NCBI RefSeq assembly: GCF_036227225.1
Contig: NZ_CP109444.1
Location: 4,941,501 to 5,005,500, forward strand
Source of the DNA: Streptomyces sp. NBC_01478
Lineage (GTDB): Bacteria; Actinomycetota; Actinomycetes; Streptomycetales; Streptomycetaceae
Direction: 5' to 3'
Length of the DNA: 64,000 bases
Shown here: one piece after another, positions 9,123-19,193 of the stretch
Layout: each line of letters begins with the position of its first letter
How positions within the stretch are numbered: the stretch's first letter is position 1
The notes under the pieces: model-generated
What the model was told of the DNA's origin: nothing
Database searches by the model: none
What the model saw: the letters and a program-made list of their open reading frames with translations, nothing else
Made by a program: the position numbers and the translations under genes

Positions 9123-9611
9123 ATGTCACCCGCCGCCTCCACCTCACCCGGTGCCTTCGCCGCCCTGAACTTCGGGCGGCTCGCGGTGATGGGCACGGTC
9201 ACCGTGCTGATCCTGATCGCCGGGGTGTGGGGATCGTGGCCGACCGCGCACAACGTGATGCTGACCAAGGGGCGGGAGAGCGGCACGGTCGAGGTCACGG
9301 CGTGCGGGGACGACACCTGCACCGGGCCGTACACACCGGTCTCGACGGGGTCGAAGGCCCGCGCCAAGGTCGTCATCGAGCACACCGTCGCGGTGCAGAA
9401 GGGCCAGACCTACACCGTGGTCGTGAAGCCCGGCACCGACGAGGTCATGCGCTCCGGTCCCGCCGGCGTCCTCTACGCCTGGGTCCCCCTCGGCGGCGCC
9501 CTCCTGCTGGCCTCCGTGGTGGTCGCGGGCGGCCTGCGGCTGACCCGGGCCGCGCGGGTACTGGCCTGGGCGGGGATCGCCTTGCTGACGGCCGCGTTCG
9601 TCGCGCTCTGA
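9123..9611 (+). CDS. Small three-helix membrane protein, function unknown
   Basis: A 162-residue protein with a first membrane segment near residues 20-40 (LAVMGTVTVLILIAGVWGSW), an outside region of about 70 residues with a Cys pair in VTACGDDTCTGPY, and two C-terminal segments (WVPLGGALLLASVVVAGGL, VLAWAGIALLTAAFVAL). The Cys pair may form a disulfide. ATG at 9123 (MSPAAS) is chosen; ATG at 9111 and GTG at 9096 are in-frame alternatives. It sits between the cassette and ppc, where I recall S. coelicolor having a small membrane protein gene, so it is probably core rather than part of the cassette. Confidence 0.7.
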   Translation: MSPAASTSPGAFAALNFGRLAVMGTVTVLILIAGVWGSWPTAHNVMLTKGRESGTVEVTACGDDTCTGPYTPVSTGSKARAKVVIEHTVAVQKGQTYTVVVKPGTDEVMRSGPAGVLYAWVPLGGALLLASVVVAGGLRLTRAARVLAWAGIALLTAAFVAL

Positions 9612-9633
9612 CCGGCCGACGGGACCGACCGGA

Positions 9634-9681
9634 AACGAGGGTGCCCCCGAGCCGTCGTAGCAGCTCGGGGGCACCCTCGTT
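9634..9681. terminator. Bidirectional intrinsic terminator
   Basis: A perfect 19-bp inverted repeat, AACGAGGGTGCCCCCGAGC (9634-9652) and its complement (9663-9681), with a 10-nt loop. It lies between the convergent membrane-protein gene and ppc and can end transcription from both sides. Confidence 0.85.
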
Positions 9682-9696
9682 CTTGTCCTCGTCCGG

Positions 9697-12429
<2,733 letters not shown>

Positions 12430-12736
12430 AGGTGCGGCTCCTTGCAGTGTTTGAAGCTCGTCTGGAGGGAACCCGGACGGCGGTCCCACGGCGGCTGCCG
12501 CATACAGGACGGACATCCGGGAAGAAAACAGAGCGGACCGCGCTGTCCGACCGACACCAAGGATAGGTGTCCACTCTGACGCGCGGTCTCACGGGCTTCG
12601 TCCACCGGTCGACGCGCTGCCATACTTACGTTGCCGTAGGTTACGGAACCGTAGGGAAGTCCATGCTGAACTGTTGCCGCCCGGCTTCCGCCGTCCGACG
12701 CTCCGCCTCCACCTCCGAACCCCACAGGGGACGCCC
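12430..12736. promoter_or_regulatory. Divergent ppc / desaturase promoter region with TetR-type operator
   Basis: This 307-bp gap separates ppc (leftward) from the desaturase (rightward). At 12634-12653 two interlocked inverted repeats share an arm: CCGTA-GGT-TACGG (12634-12646) and TACGG-AA-CCGTA (12642-12653). Upstream TTACGTTGCCGTA extends the pattern. This is a plausible operator for the TetR regulator encoded after the desaturase. No -10/-35 pair is assigned. Confidence 0.5.
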
Positions 12737-13753
12737 ATGACCACGAGCTCCGATGTGATCGACGACGCCCCGCGGGCGAACGACGACGGCACTCCGCTTC
12801 CCGCCGCCACGCGGGGCGGCGAGAAGAAGGGGTCGCTGGAACAACTCACTCTTCTCCTCTTCATCACCGTCCCGTTCCTGGCCCTGCTCGCGGCGGTGCC
12901 GCTGGCGTGGAGCTGGGGCGGGGTGAGCTGGCTGGACCTCGGCCTGTTGGTGTTCTTCTACTACCTGGGCTGCCACGGCGTGACGATCGGCTACCACCGG
13001 TACTTCACGCACGGCTCCTTCAAGGCGAAGCGCCCGCTGCGGATCGCCGTCGCGATCGCCGGGTCGATGGCGGTCGAGGGGCCGCTGGTGCGCTGGGTCG
13101 CCGACCACCGCAAGCACCACAAGTTCTCCGACGCGGAGGGCGACCCGCATTCGCCGTGGCGCTACGGCGAGACCGTGCCGGCGCTGATCAAGGGTCTGTG
13201 GTGGGCGCACATCGCGTGGATGTTCGACGAGGAGCGGACCCCGCAGGAGAAGTACGCCCCGGACCTGATCAAGGACCGTACGATCCGGGCGATCTCCCGC
13301 CAGTTCATCTTCTGGACGATGCTGTCGCTCGCGCTCCCGCCGCTGATCGGCGGACTGGCCACGATGTCCTGGTGGGGCGCGTTCACCGGCTTCTTCTGGG
13401 GCTCGCTGGTGCGGGTGGCGCTGCTGCACCACGTCACCTGGTCGATCAACTCGATCTGCCACGCGATCGGCAAACGCCCCTTCAAGTCGCGCGACCGCTC
13501 GGGCAACGTGTGGTGGCTGGCGATCCTGTCCTGCGGCGAGTCCTGGCACAACCTGCACCACGCCGACCCGACCTCCGCGCGGCACGGTGTGATGCGCGGC
13601 CAGCTCGACTCCTCGGCGCGGATCATCCGCTGGTGCGAGCAGCTCGGCTGGGCCTATGACGTGCGCTGGCCGTCACGCTCGCGTATCGATTCGCGCCGTA
13701 TCTCCGGTACGGAAGGCGCTCAGCCCCGGAAGGAGTCGGCGGAGGCGGCATGA
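12737..13753 (+). CDS. Membrane acyl-CoA (delta-9 type) fatty acid desaturase
   Basis: A 338-residue di-iron desaturase. The three histidine clusters are GYHRYFTHGSF, DHRKHHKFSD and WHNLHHADPTS, with hydrophobic segments before and between them (LLLFITVPFLALLAAVPLAW, LDLGLLVFFYYLGCHGV). It would introduce a cis double bond into acyl-CoA or phospholipid acyl chains at the membrane. ATG at 12737 is used. Its stop overlaps the start of the TetR gene by 4 bp (ATGA), so the two form an operon and the regulator is probably autogenous. Confidence 0.93.
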   Translation: MTTSSDVIDDAPRANDDGTPLPAATRGGEKKGSLEQLTLLLFITVPFLALLAAVPLAWSWGGVSWLDLGLLVFFYYLGCHGVTIGYHRYFTHGSFKAKRPLRIAVAIAGSMAVEGPLVRWVADHRKHHKFSDAEGDPHSPWRYGETVPALIKGLWWAHIAWMFDEERTPQEKYAPDLIKDRTIRAISRQFIFWTMLSLALPPLIGGLATMSWWGAFTGFFWGSLVRVALLHHVTWSINSICHAIGKRPFKSRDRSGNVWWLAILSCGESWHNLHHADPTSARHGVMRGQLDSSARIIRWCEQLGWAYDVRWPSRSRIDSRRISGTEGAQPRKESAEAA

Positions 13754-14427
13754 TTGACGCCGTGGCGACCGATCCCAGCAGCACCCCGAGCAACGAGAAG
13801 CCCCGACGCGCGCGCCGCACCCGGATGACGGGGGCCGAGCGCCGGGCCCAGTTGCTGGAAGTCGGTCGCACGCTCTTCGCGACGAAGGGCTTCGAGGCCA
13901 CGTCGGTGGAGGAGATCGCGGCGAAGGCCGGGGTCTCCAAGCCGGTGGTGTACGAGCACTTCGGCGGCAAGGAGGGCCTGTACGCGGTGGTCGTGGACCG
14001 CGAGATGCGCCGCCTGCTGGACATGGTGACCAGCTCACTGACGGCCGGCCACCCCCGCGAACTCTGCGAACAGGCGGCCTTCGCCCTTCTCGACTACATC
14101 GAGGAGTACACGGACGGCTTCCGCATCCTGGTCCGCGACTCCCCCATCCCCCAGTCGACGGGTTCCTTCGCGTCCCTGATCTCGGACATCGCGACGCAGG
14201 TCGAGGACATCCTGGGCCGCGAGTTCAAGAGCCGCGGCTTCGACGCGAAGCTCGCCCCGCTCTACGCCCAGGCCCTGGTCGGCATGGTCGCCCTGACCGG
14301 CCAGTGGTGGCTGGACGTCCGCCGCCCGAAGAAGGCGGAGGTGGCGGCCCATCTGGTGAACCTGGCGTGGCACGGGCTGGACGGGCTGGAGTCGAAGCCG
14401 CATTTGATAGGGCGCCGAAAAAGCTGA
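13750..14427 (+). CDS. TetR-family transcriptional regulator, probable desaturase regulator
   Basis: A 225-residue protein with a ~27-residue basic leader and a TetR helix-turn-helix (RRAQLLEVGRTLFATKGFEA, VEEIAAKAGVSKPVVYEHF, KEGLYAVVV). The C-terminal ligand-binding domain spans ~150 residues. The ATGA overlap with the desaturase and the palindromic element at 12634-12653 suggest it controls membrane-lipid desaturation in response to an acyl ligand. That role is inferred by analogy with other desaturase-linked TetR repressors. Confidence 0.85.
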   Translation: MIDAVATDPSSTPSNEKPRRARRTRMTGAERRAQLLEVGRTLFATKGFEATSVEEIAAKAGVSKPVVYEHFGGKEGLYAVVVDREMRRLLDMVTSSLTAGHPRELCEQAAFALLDYIEEYTDGFRILVRDSPIPQSTGSFASLISDIATQVEDILGREFKSRGFDAKLAPLYAQALVGMVALTGQWWLDVRRPKKAEVAAHLVNLAWHGLDGLESKPHLIGRRKS

Positions 14428-14441
14428 GTGAACGTTCCTCT

Positions 14442-14451
14442 AGATTAATCT
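14442..14451. promoter_or_regulatory. Candidate toxin-antitoxin operator
   Basis: AGATTAATCT is a perfect 10-bp palindrome in an unusually AT-rich stretch 17 bp before the antitoxin ATG. Autoregulatory palindromes at this position are typical of type II modules. Confidence 0.4.
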
Positions 14452-14468
14452 TGTGCAACACTGAGGTC

Positions 14469-14723
14469 ATGACTGAGATCACGATCAGCGCGGCCCGCGC
14501 CCAACTCGGTGACCTGGTCCGCCGCGCCGCCCACAGCCGCGAGACCATCGCCCTCACGGACCACGGGCACGTGGCCGCGCTCCTTGTCTCGCCGCAGGTG
14601 ATAGAAGATCTTGAGGACGCCCTCGCTGTCTCGGACTATCAGCGGCGCAAGGCGGAGGGCACTCTGGGTCCGGGCATCCCCATGGCCGAGGTGCGAAGGC
14701 GACTGGGGCTTGAGAAGAAGTGA
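14469..14723 (+). CDS. Type II antitoxin, Phd/YefM-RelB-like
   Basis: An 84-residue protein with the Phd/YefM N-terminal DNA-binding fold (ITISAARAQLGDLVRRA, IALTDHGHVAALLVSP) and a charged, probably disordered C-terminal toxin-neutralising tail. It would bind and inhibit the downstream RelE-like toxin and repress the operon. The toxin start overlaps its stop by 4 bp (GTGA), a normal arrangement for such modules. The boundary with the upstream TetR gene is 41 bp. Confidence 0.85.
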   Translation: MTEITISAARAQLGDLVRRAAHSRETIALTDHGHVAALLVSPQVIEDLEDALAVSDYQRRKAEGTLGPGIPMAEVRRRLGLEKK

Positions 14724-14968
14724 CCTACGAGATCATTTTCGAGCCTCACGCCCTCGACGCCGCCACACGCTTCCTGGAAGAGGACCCGAAGGGCCTGTCC
14801 GCGACCCTGGACGCGATCGACGAACTGGCGCACAACCCCCGCCCCGTCAACTCCGTCGCCTACGGCGTCGACATCCGGCGCCTCCGCGTCGGCGGCTACC
14901 GCGTCCTGTACGTCATCGACGGCGAAGTGATCCACATCCTCGTCACCCACCTGGGCCGAACCGCCTGA
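14720..14968 (+). CDS. Type II toxin, RelE/ParE family
   Basis: An 82-residue RelE-fold protein with the pattern YEIIFEPHALDAATRFL, DELAHNPRPVNS and a basic beta-hairpin IRRLRVGGYRVLYVIDGEVI, followed by a final strand IHILVTHLGR. Conserved Arg and Tyr residues fit an mRNA-cleaving RelE toxin, but ParE-like gyrase inhibition cannot be excluded. Its last 26 bp overlap the 3' end of the convergent VOC gene. Confidence 0.82.
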   Translation: MTYEIIFEPHALDAATRFLEEDPKGLSATLDAIDELAHNPRPVNSVAYGVDIRRLRVGGYRVLYVIDGEVIHILVTHLGRTA

Positions 14969-15323
14969 CCGCCTCCAGGAACTCCAGCCGGTTCCCCACC
15001 GGGTCCTCCGAGTAGAAGCGCCGGTACCCTGGCAGGTCGTCGTCCCAAGTGACAGACGCCCCGCGGGCCTCCAGCCGGGCCGCGTACGCCTCGATGCCGG
15101 TCACCCGCAGCCCGGGGTGGGCCTTCTTAGCGGGCCGGAAGTCGGCCTCGACGCCCAGGTGAAGCTGCACCGCCCCCGCCCCGAACCAGCACCCGCCCCG
15201 CGCTGCCAGTACCGGTGGCTTGGGGATCTCGGTCATGCCGAGGGTGCCGACGTAGTAGCCGCGCAGCGCGTCCTCCGCACCCTCCGGGGCCGCCAACTGC
15301 ACATGGTCCACGGCCACGAGCAT
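14943..15323 (-). CDS. VOC-superfamily (glyoxalase/dioxygenase-like) protein
   Basis: A 126-residue single VOC module: VAVDHVQLAAP at the N-terminus, VQLHLGVEADFRPA centrally and YSEDPVGNRLEFLEA at the C-terminus, carrying typical His/Glu metal positions. The substrate is unknown. ATG at 15323 follows GGGAGG and lies 3 bp after the tam stop, so the two are probably co-transcribed. It may therefore share TamR control, which is inference. The 3' end overlaps the convergent toxin gene by 26 bp. Confidence 0.8.
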   Translation of the reverse strand: MLVAVDHVQLAAPEGAEDALRGYYVGTLGMTEIPKPPVLAARGGCWFGAGAVQLHLGVEADFRPAKKAHPGLRVTGIEAYAARLEARGASVTWDDDLPGYRRFYSEDPVGNRLEFLEAVRRFGPGG

Positions 15324-15326
15324 CCC

Positions 15327-16133
15327 TCACACCTCCCTGCGGGCCACCGCGAACAGCCGCCGGAAGGGCAGCACCGTGCCGTACTCCGCCGTCGGATACG
15401 CCGCGCGCAGCAGATCGCGGTACTCCGTCACGAACGCGTCCCGCGCCTCCGGGTCGTCCGCGAGGGCGGTGAGGGCCGGGCGCAGACCCGTGCCCTTGAC
15501 CCAGTCGAGGACGGGGTCCTCGCCGGGCAGGACGTGCTGGTACGTCGTCTGCCAGACGTCCGCCGCGCAGCCCAGGCGGGCGAGGTGGTCGAGGTAGACG
15601 CCGGGGGCGTACACCGAGTCCTCGCGGCGCAGCACCTCACCGAGCCGGCTCTTCCAGCGGGCGGTCGCGGCGAGTTCGCGCATCAGGGCGTGCAGGGGCG
15701 CGTCGATGTTGTCCGGCACCTGGAAGGCGAAGGTGCCGCCGGGCGCCAGCGCGCCCACCCAGTCGCCGAACCGGTCCAGATGCCCCGGCACCCACTGCAG
15801 CGCCGCGTTCGACACGATCAGGTCGTACGTCTGGGTCGGCACCCACTCCGTCGCGTCCGCGTGGGCGAAGTCGAGCCGGCCGCCGCCCGCCGTGGGGCCC
15901 GCGTAGGGGTCGGTCTGCGCGAGCATCTCGGGCGAGTTGTCGTAGCCGGTGATGTGCGCGGTGGGCCAGCGGTCGGCGAGCACGGTGGTCACGTTGCCGG
16001 GGCCGCAGCCGAGGTCGGCGATGCGGGGCGCGGTGCCGGGCAGGTCGGTGACCCGGGCGAGGAGGTCGGCGAACGGGCGGGCGCGGTGGCCGGCGTGGCG
16101 GAGGTACTGAGCGGGATCCCAAGTCGTCGTCAT
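15327..16133 (-). CDS. tam: Trans-aconitate 2-methyltransferase
   Basis: A 268-residue SAM methyltransferase starting TTTWDPAQYLRHAGHRARPF, the characteristic Tam N-terminus, followed by motif I IADLGCGPGNVTTVLA and acidic motif II GYDNSPEML. Tam methylates trans-aconitate, an aconitase inhibitor formed spontaneously from cis-aconitate, and so protects the citric acid cycle. ATG at 16133 is chosen; GTG at 16142 is also possible. It is divergent from a MarR gene across a palindromic region, as in the tam-tamR pair described in S. coelicolor. Confidence 0.92.
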   Translation of the reverse strand: MTTTWDPAQYLRHAGHRARPFADLLARVTDLPGTAPRIADLGCGPGNVTTVLADRWPTAHITGYDNSPEMLAQTDPYAGPTAGGGRLDFAHADATEWVPTQTYDLIVSNAALQWVPGHLDRFGDWVGALAPGGTFAFQVPDNIDAPLHALMRELAATARWKSRLGEVLRREDSVYAPGVYLDHLARLGCAADVWQTTYQHVLPGEDPVLDWVKGTGLRPALTALADDPEARDAFVTEYRDLLRAAYPTAEYGTVLPFRRLFAVARREV

Positions 16134-16158
16134 GCCCTCCACTCTCTCCGCCCACTTA

Positions 16159-16217
16159 TCTTGATGTCAAGAGACTTGAAGCCGAGATACTTGTTCTCGA
16201 TATAGTCGATATCAAGA
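16159..16217. promoter_or_regulatory. TamR operator sites in the tam-tamR intergenic region
   Basis: Two dyads: TCTTGA-TG-TCAAGA at 16159-16172 (perfect), and TCTCGATAT-agtcg-ATATCAAGA at 16195-16217 (one mismatch). TCAAGAGACTT occurs as a direct repeat in both. The location between tam and a MarR-family gene matches autoregulated TamR control. Confidence 0.75.
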
Positions 16218-16252
16218 GACTTCACGTCGACACAACCACTACACTGATCGTC

Positions 16253-16750
16253 ATGGAGGACGAGGTCGATCGGCTTGTCGCAGCGTGGCGCCGGGAGCGC
16301 CCGGACCTCGACGTGGAGCCGCTCGAGGTGCTCAGCCGGGTGAGCCGACTGGCCCGGCATCTGGACCGGGCCCGCCGGCTGGCGTTCGCCGAGCACAGCC
16401 TGGAGCCCTGGGAGTTCGACGTGCTGACGGCGCTCCGGCGCGCGGGCAGCCCCTACCAGCTCTCCCCCGGACAGTTGCTGACCCAGACCCTGGTCACGTC
16501 CGGCACGATGACGAACCGTATCGACCGCCTGGCACAGAAGGGCCTGGTCGAGCGGCTCCCCGACCCCAGCGACCGCCGGGGCGTCCTGGTCCGTCTCACC
16601 GAGGAGGGCCAGGACCGCGCGGACCAGGCCCTGGCCGGCCTGCTCGCCCAGGAGCGCGCGATCCTCGCGGAACTCTCCCGCGCCCAGCGGGGCGAACTGG
16701 CCGGGCTGCTACGCCAGTTGACCGCCCCGTTCGACAACATCCCCGGCTAG
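16253..16750 (+). CDS. tamR: MarR-family regulator TamR
   Basis: A 165-residue MarR protein of the UrtR type, with an extra N-terminal helix before the core (EDEVDRLVAAWRRERPDLD). The winged helix is in LSPGQLLTQTLVTSGTMTNRIDRL and RLPDPSDRRGVLVRLTEEG. In S. coelicolor the divergent MarR protein responds to citrate and aconitate isomers and controls tam and aconitase; that function is transferred here by synteny. The last 42 bp overlap the 3' end of the convergent response-regulator gene. Confidence 0.88.
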   Translation: MEDEVDRLVAAWRRERPDLDVEPLEVLSRVSRLARHLDRARRLAFAEHSLEPWEFDVLTALRRAGSPYQLSPGQLLTQTLVTSGTMTNRIDRLAQKGLVERLPDPSDRRGVLVRLTEEGQDRADQALAGLLAQERAILAELSRAQRGELAGLLRQLTAPFDNIPG

Positions 16751-17476
16751 GTCGACGGGACCGACGCCCGCGCGCCGGGCGAGTGCGACCGCCGCGAGGG
16801 TCGAGTGGACGCCCAGTTTGCCGAGCACGTTTTGCATATGCGTCCGGACCGTGTGCGGGGAAAGGAACAGCCGCTCGGCGACCGCCTTGCGCCCCAGCCC
16901 GGCCACCATGCAGCGCAGCACTTCGCGCTCCCGCGGAGTCAGCGACTCCACCAGACGCTCGCTCTCGGTGCGGTGCTTGCGCGCGGCCGTCAACTCGCGC
17001 AGGACCCCGGTCAGCAGGGCCGGCGGCAGATGCGTCTCGTCGCGCAGGACACCTCGGATGACGGTTAAAAGCCTGGACAGCGAGCAGTCCTTGGCGACCC
17101 AGCCGGAGGCCCCGGCCTGCAGGGCCAGCGCGGCCCGGCGCGGATCGTCCTTCTCGGCCAGCACGACCATCCGTACGCTCGGCTGGGCGGAACGGACCCC
17201 GGCGACCAGGGAGATCCCGTCCACCAGCCCGTCCTCGTTCCCCGCCTGAACAGGCACGGCGGGCCGGACGCCCGGCACATTGCCGCCCAGATCGGCGTCC
17301 ACCAGCAGGACGTCGAATCTGCGGCCCTCGGCGTTCGCGCGCTCCATGCAGCGCAGCGCGGCGGGACCGCTGCCCGCCGCGGAGACGTCGACATCGGGCT
17401 CGGCCGCCAGTGCCGCGGCGAGCGATTCGGCGAAGATGCGATGGTCGTCGACGACCAGGACTCGGATGCGAACCAC
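16709..17476 (-). CDS. LuxR-family response regulator (orphan)
   Basis: A 255-residue two-domain regulator. The receiver domain has the acidic pair VVDDHR (residues 8-13), phospho-acceptor Asp60 in LLVDADLGG and the Lys in WVAKD. A longer than usual loop follows Asp60 (GNVPGVRPAVPVQAGNEDG). The C-terminal LuxR HTH is LTPREREVLRCMVAGLGRK and SPHTVRTHMQNVLGKLGV. GTG at 17476 follows GGGGG. No histidine kinase gene is adjacent. Its upstream region contains long inverted repeats. Confidence 0.85.
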   Translation of the reverse strand: MVRIRVLVVDDHRIFAESLAAALAAEPDVDVSAAGSGPAALRCMERANAEGRRFDVLLVDADLGGNVPGVRPAVPVQAGNEDGLVDGISLVAGVRSAQPSVRMVVLAEKDDPRRAALALQAGASGWVAKDCSLSRLLTVIRGVLRDETHLPPALLTGVLRELTAARKHRTESERLVESLTPREREVLRCMVAGLGRKAVAERLFLSPHTVRTHMQNVLGKLGVHSTLAAVALARRAGVGPVDLAGDVVERGGQLA

Positions 17477-17545
17477 GAAACCCCCTTCCCCAGGCTCCTG
17501 GTGGAGCAGGGGATACCTCATCGTCGGGAGACGAAGCGATGGTTG

Positions 17546-17674
17546 CGGGTACGACGCCCGGGAGAGGCCGAAGCCGCACGGCCGCCGCCGTGCAGAGACT
17601 GCTACCCCCACATCGGGCGTCGTACCCGACTTGTCTCGCCCCCTGAACAGCACCGGCCCCCACCGGTGCTGTTC
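17546..17674. repeat. Two inverted repeats in the response-regulator / GNAT divergent region
   Basis: A perfect 15-bp inverted repeat, CGGGTACGACGCCCG (17546-17560) with 17614-17628, encloses a 53-nt loop. A second perfect hairpin at 17645-17674 has 12-bp arms (GAACAGCACCGG) and a 6-nt loop. They could be leader structures of the leftward response-regulator mRNA or protein-binding sites. Confidence 0.55.
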
Positions 17675-17737
17675 ACAGCGTACGGCCGGGGCGCAGGAGC
17701 GGAACCCAATTTGCAGAACTGACTGTCCGGCACGTTT

Positions 17738-18193
17738 ATGGTGAGCCGCATGTTTCGTATTGAGACGGAAGTCGACAAGGAGCGACGCGATCTGCTCCGC
17801 GCCCGGCTGCGCGAAGCCAACACGGCCGCGTCGCCGGTGCTCCGCACCCTGCGAGGAACCCCGGCGGAACGCGAAGTTCCGCTCCATGTGTGGGCGTTGG
17901 ACGACTCCGGCGGCCTGGCGGGCGGGCTGGTCGGGCACACCTGGGCGGGCTGGCTGCATGTGGTGTACCTGTGGGTGGACGGCCGGCACCGGGGGACGGG
18001 ACTGGGCGGCCGGCTGCTGGCCACGGCCGAGCGGATCGCCCGCGACGAGCGCGGCTGTGGGGCGGCCCGGCTGGAGACCTGGGACTTCCAGGCGCCGGAG
18101 TTCTACAAGAAGCAGGGGTACGAGGTGGTGTGCGTGATCCCGGACTATCCGCCGGGGGTCACCGAGTACACCCTCACCAAGAACCTGGGGTGA
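17738..18193 (+). CDS. GNAT-family N-acetyltransferase
   Basis: A 151-residue protein (ATG 17738; ATG 17750 gives 139 residues). The acetyl-CoA site is HVVYLWVDGRHRGTGLGGRL, with R/QxxGxG/A as RHRGTG, and the C-terminal strand-helix reads FYKKQGYEVVCVI. The target is unknown. The next gene starts 62 bp downstream. Confidence 0.85.
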   Translation: MVSRMFRIETEVDKERRDLLRARLREANTAASPVLRTLRGTPAEREVPLHVWALDDSGGLAGGLVGHTWAGWLHVVYLWVDGRHRGTGLGGRLLATAERIARDERGCGAARLETWDFQAPEFYKKQGYEVVCVIPDYPPGVTEYTLTKNLG

Positions 18194-18255
18194 ACACATC
18201 CGGGGTCAATGAGACGCTCAGCCCAGTCTCAGACACCCCCTTTACCGTGCCCGCC

Positions 18256-19164
18256 ATGAGCATGCTGCGGAAGCTGAACTCCAAGCTCGCCGAGACGACC
18301 GGCTACCAGATACGCCGGGCGCCCACGCCGCCCACGGCGACGACAGCGGGTTCCCTGGGGGCGGTTCCCGCGCCGCGCGGTGCACGCCCCACGCGCCCCG
18401 ACCCCGTACCGGAGACGACGGCGGTGGATCCGGCGGTCGACCGGTTGCTGGAGCGACCGGTGTTCATCCTGACCTCGGTGCGTTCCGGATCGACGCTGCT
18501 GCGCATGATGCTCGGGGCGCACTCCCGGCTCCATGCCGCGCACGAACTCCATCTGACCGGTATCGAGGTCTACTTCAAGTCGGGCACCCCCACGGAACGG
18601 TCCCTGCGGACCCTGGGGCTGGGCCACGAACAGTTGGAGGGCCTGCTCTGGGACCGGGCCCTGCACCGTGAACTGGTCAAGTCCGGCAAGCAGTTCATCG
18701 TGGAGAAGACTCCCGGCAACGCCTTCCAGTGGCGGCGCATCGCCGAGACCTGGCCCGACGCGCGCTTCGTCTTCCTGCGCAGACACCCGGGCGCGGTGGC
18801 CCGCTCCTGGCACGAGGCCGTACCGGACCGCACCCGCGAGGAAGCGGCCCAACGCGTCCTGAAGTACATGGAGTCGATGGAGGAGGCCCACGCGGAACTG
18901 GGCGGCCACGTCCTCCGCTACGAGGACCTCACCACCGACCCCGCCGCCGAACTACGGTCCCTCTGCGCCTACTTGGACCTGCCCTACGAACCCGGGATGA
19001 CCGACTACGGCAGCAGCCTGGAGGGCGCCGTCCTGGGCGCCGGCTTCGGCGACTGGACCGACAAGATCCGCACCGGCCAGGTCCAGCCGGACCGCCCGAC
19101 CCCGGCGCCGGAGGAGTTCCCGGAGACACTGCGGCCGATGTGCCGGGCGTGGGGTTACCTCTGA
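18256..19164 (+). CDS. Sulfotransferase family protein
   Basis: A 302-residue protein with the PAPS 5'-phosphosulfate loop TSVRSGSTLLRMMLG (residues 73-87) and the 3'-phosphate region FLRRHPGAVARSWHE, then the C-terminal RYEDLTTDPAAELRSLCAYL of bacterial sulfotransferases. It would transfer sulfate from PAPS to a hydroxyl or amine on an unknown acceptor. The ~60-residue Pro/Thr/Arg-rich N-terminal segment before the domain looks disordered. ATG at 18256 is used. Confidence 0.82.
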   Translation: MSMLRKLNSKLAETTGYQIRRAPTPPTATTAGSLGAVPAPRGARPTRPDPVPETTAVDPAVDRLLERPVFILTSVRSGSTLLRMMLGAHSRLHAAHELHLTGIEVYFKSGTPTERSLRTLGLGHEQLEGLLWDRALHRELVKSGKQFIVEKTPGNAFQWRRIAETWPDARFVFLRRHPGAVARSWHEAVPDRTREEAAQRVLKYMESMEEAHAELGGHVLRYEDLTTDPAAELRSLCAYLDLPYEPGMTDYGSSLEGAVLGAGFGDWTDKIRTGQVQPDRPTPAPEEFPETLRPMCRAWGYL

Positions 19165-19193
19165 TCCACCTCTGAACTCCCCGGACAGCGGCC

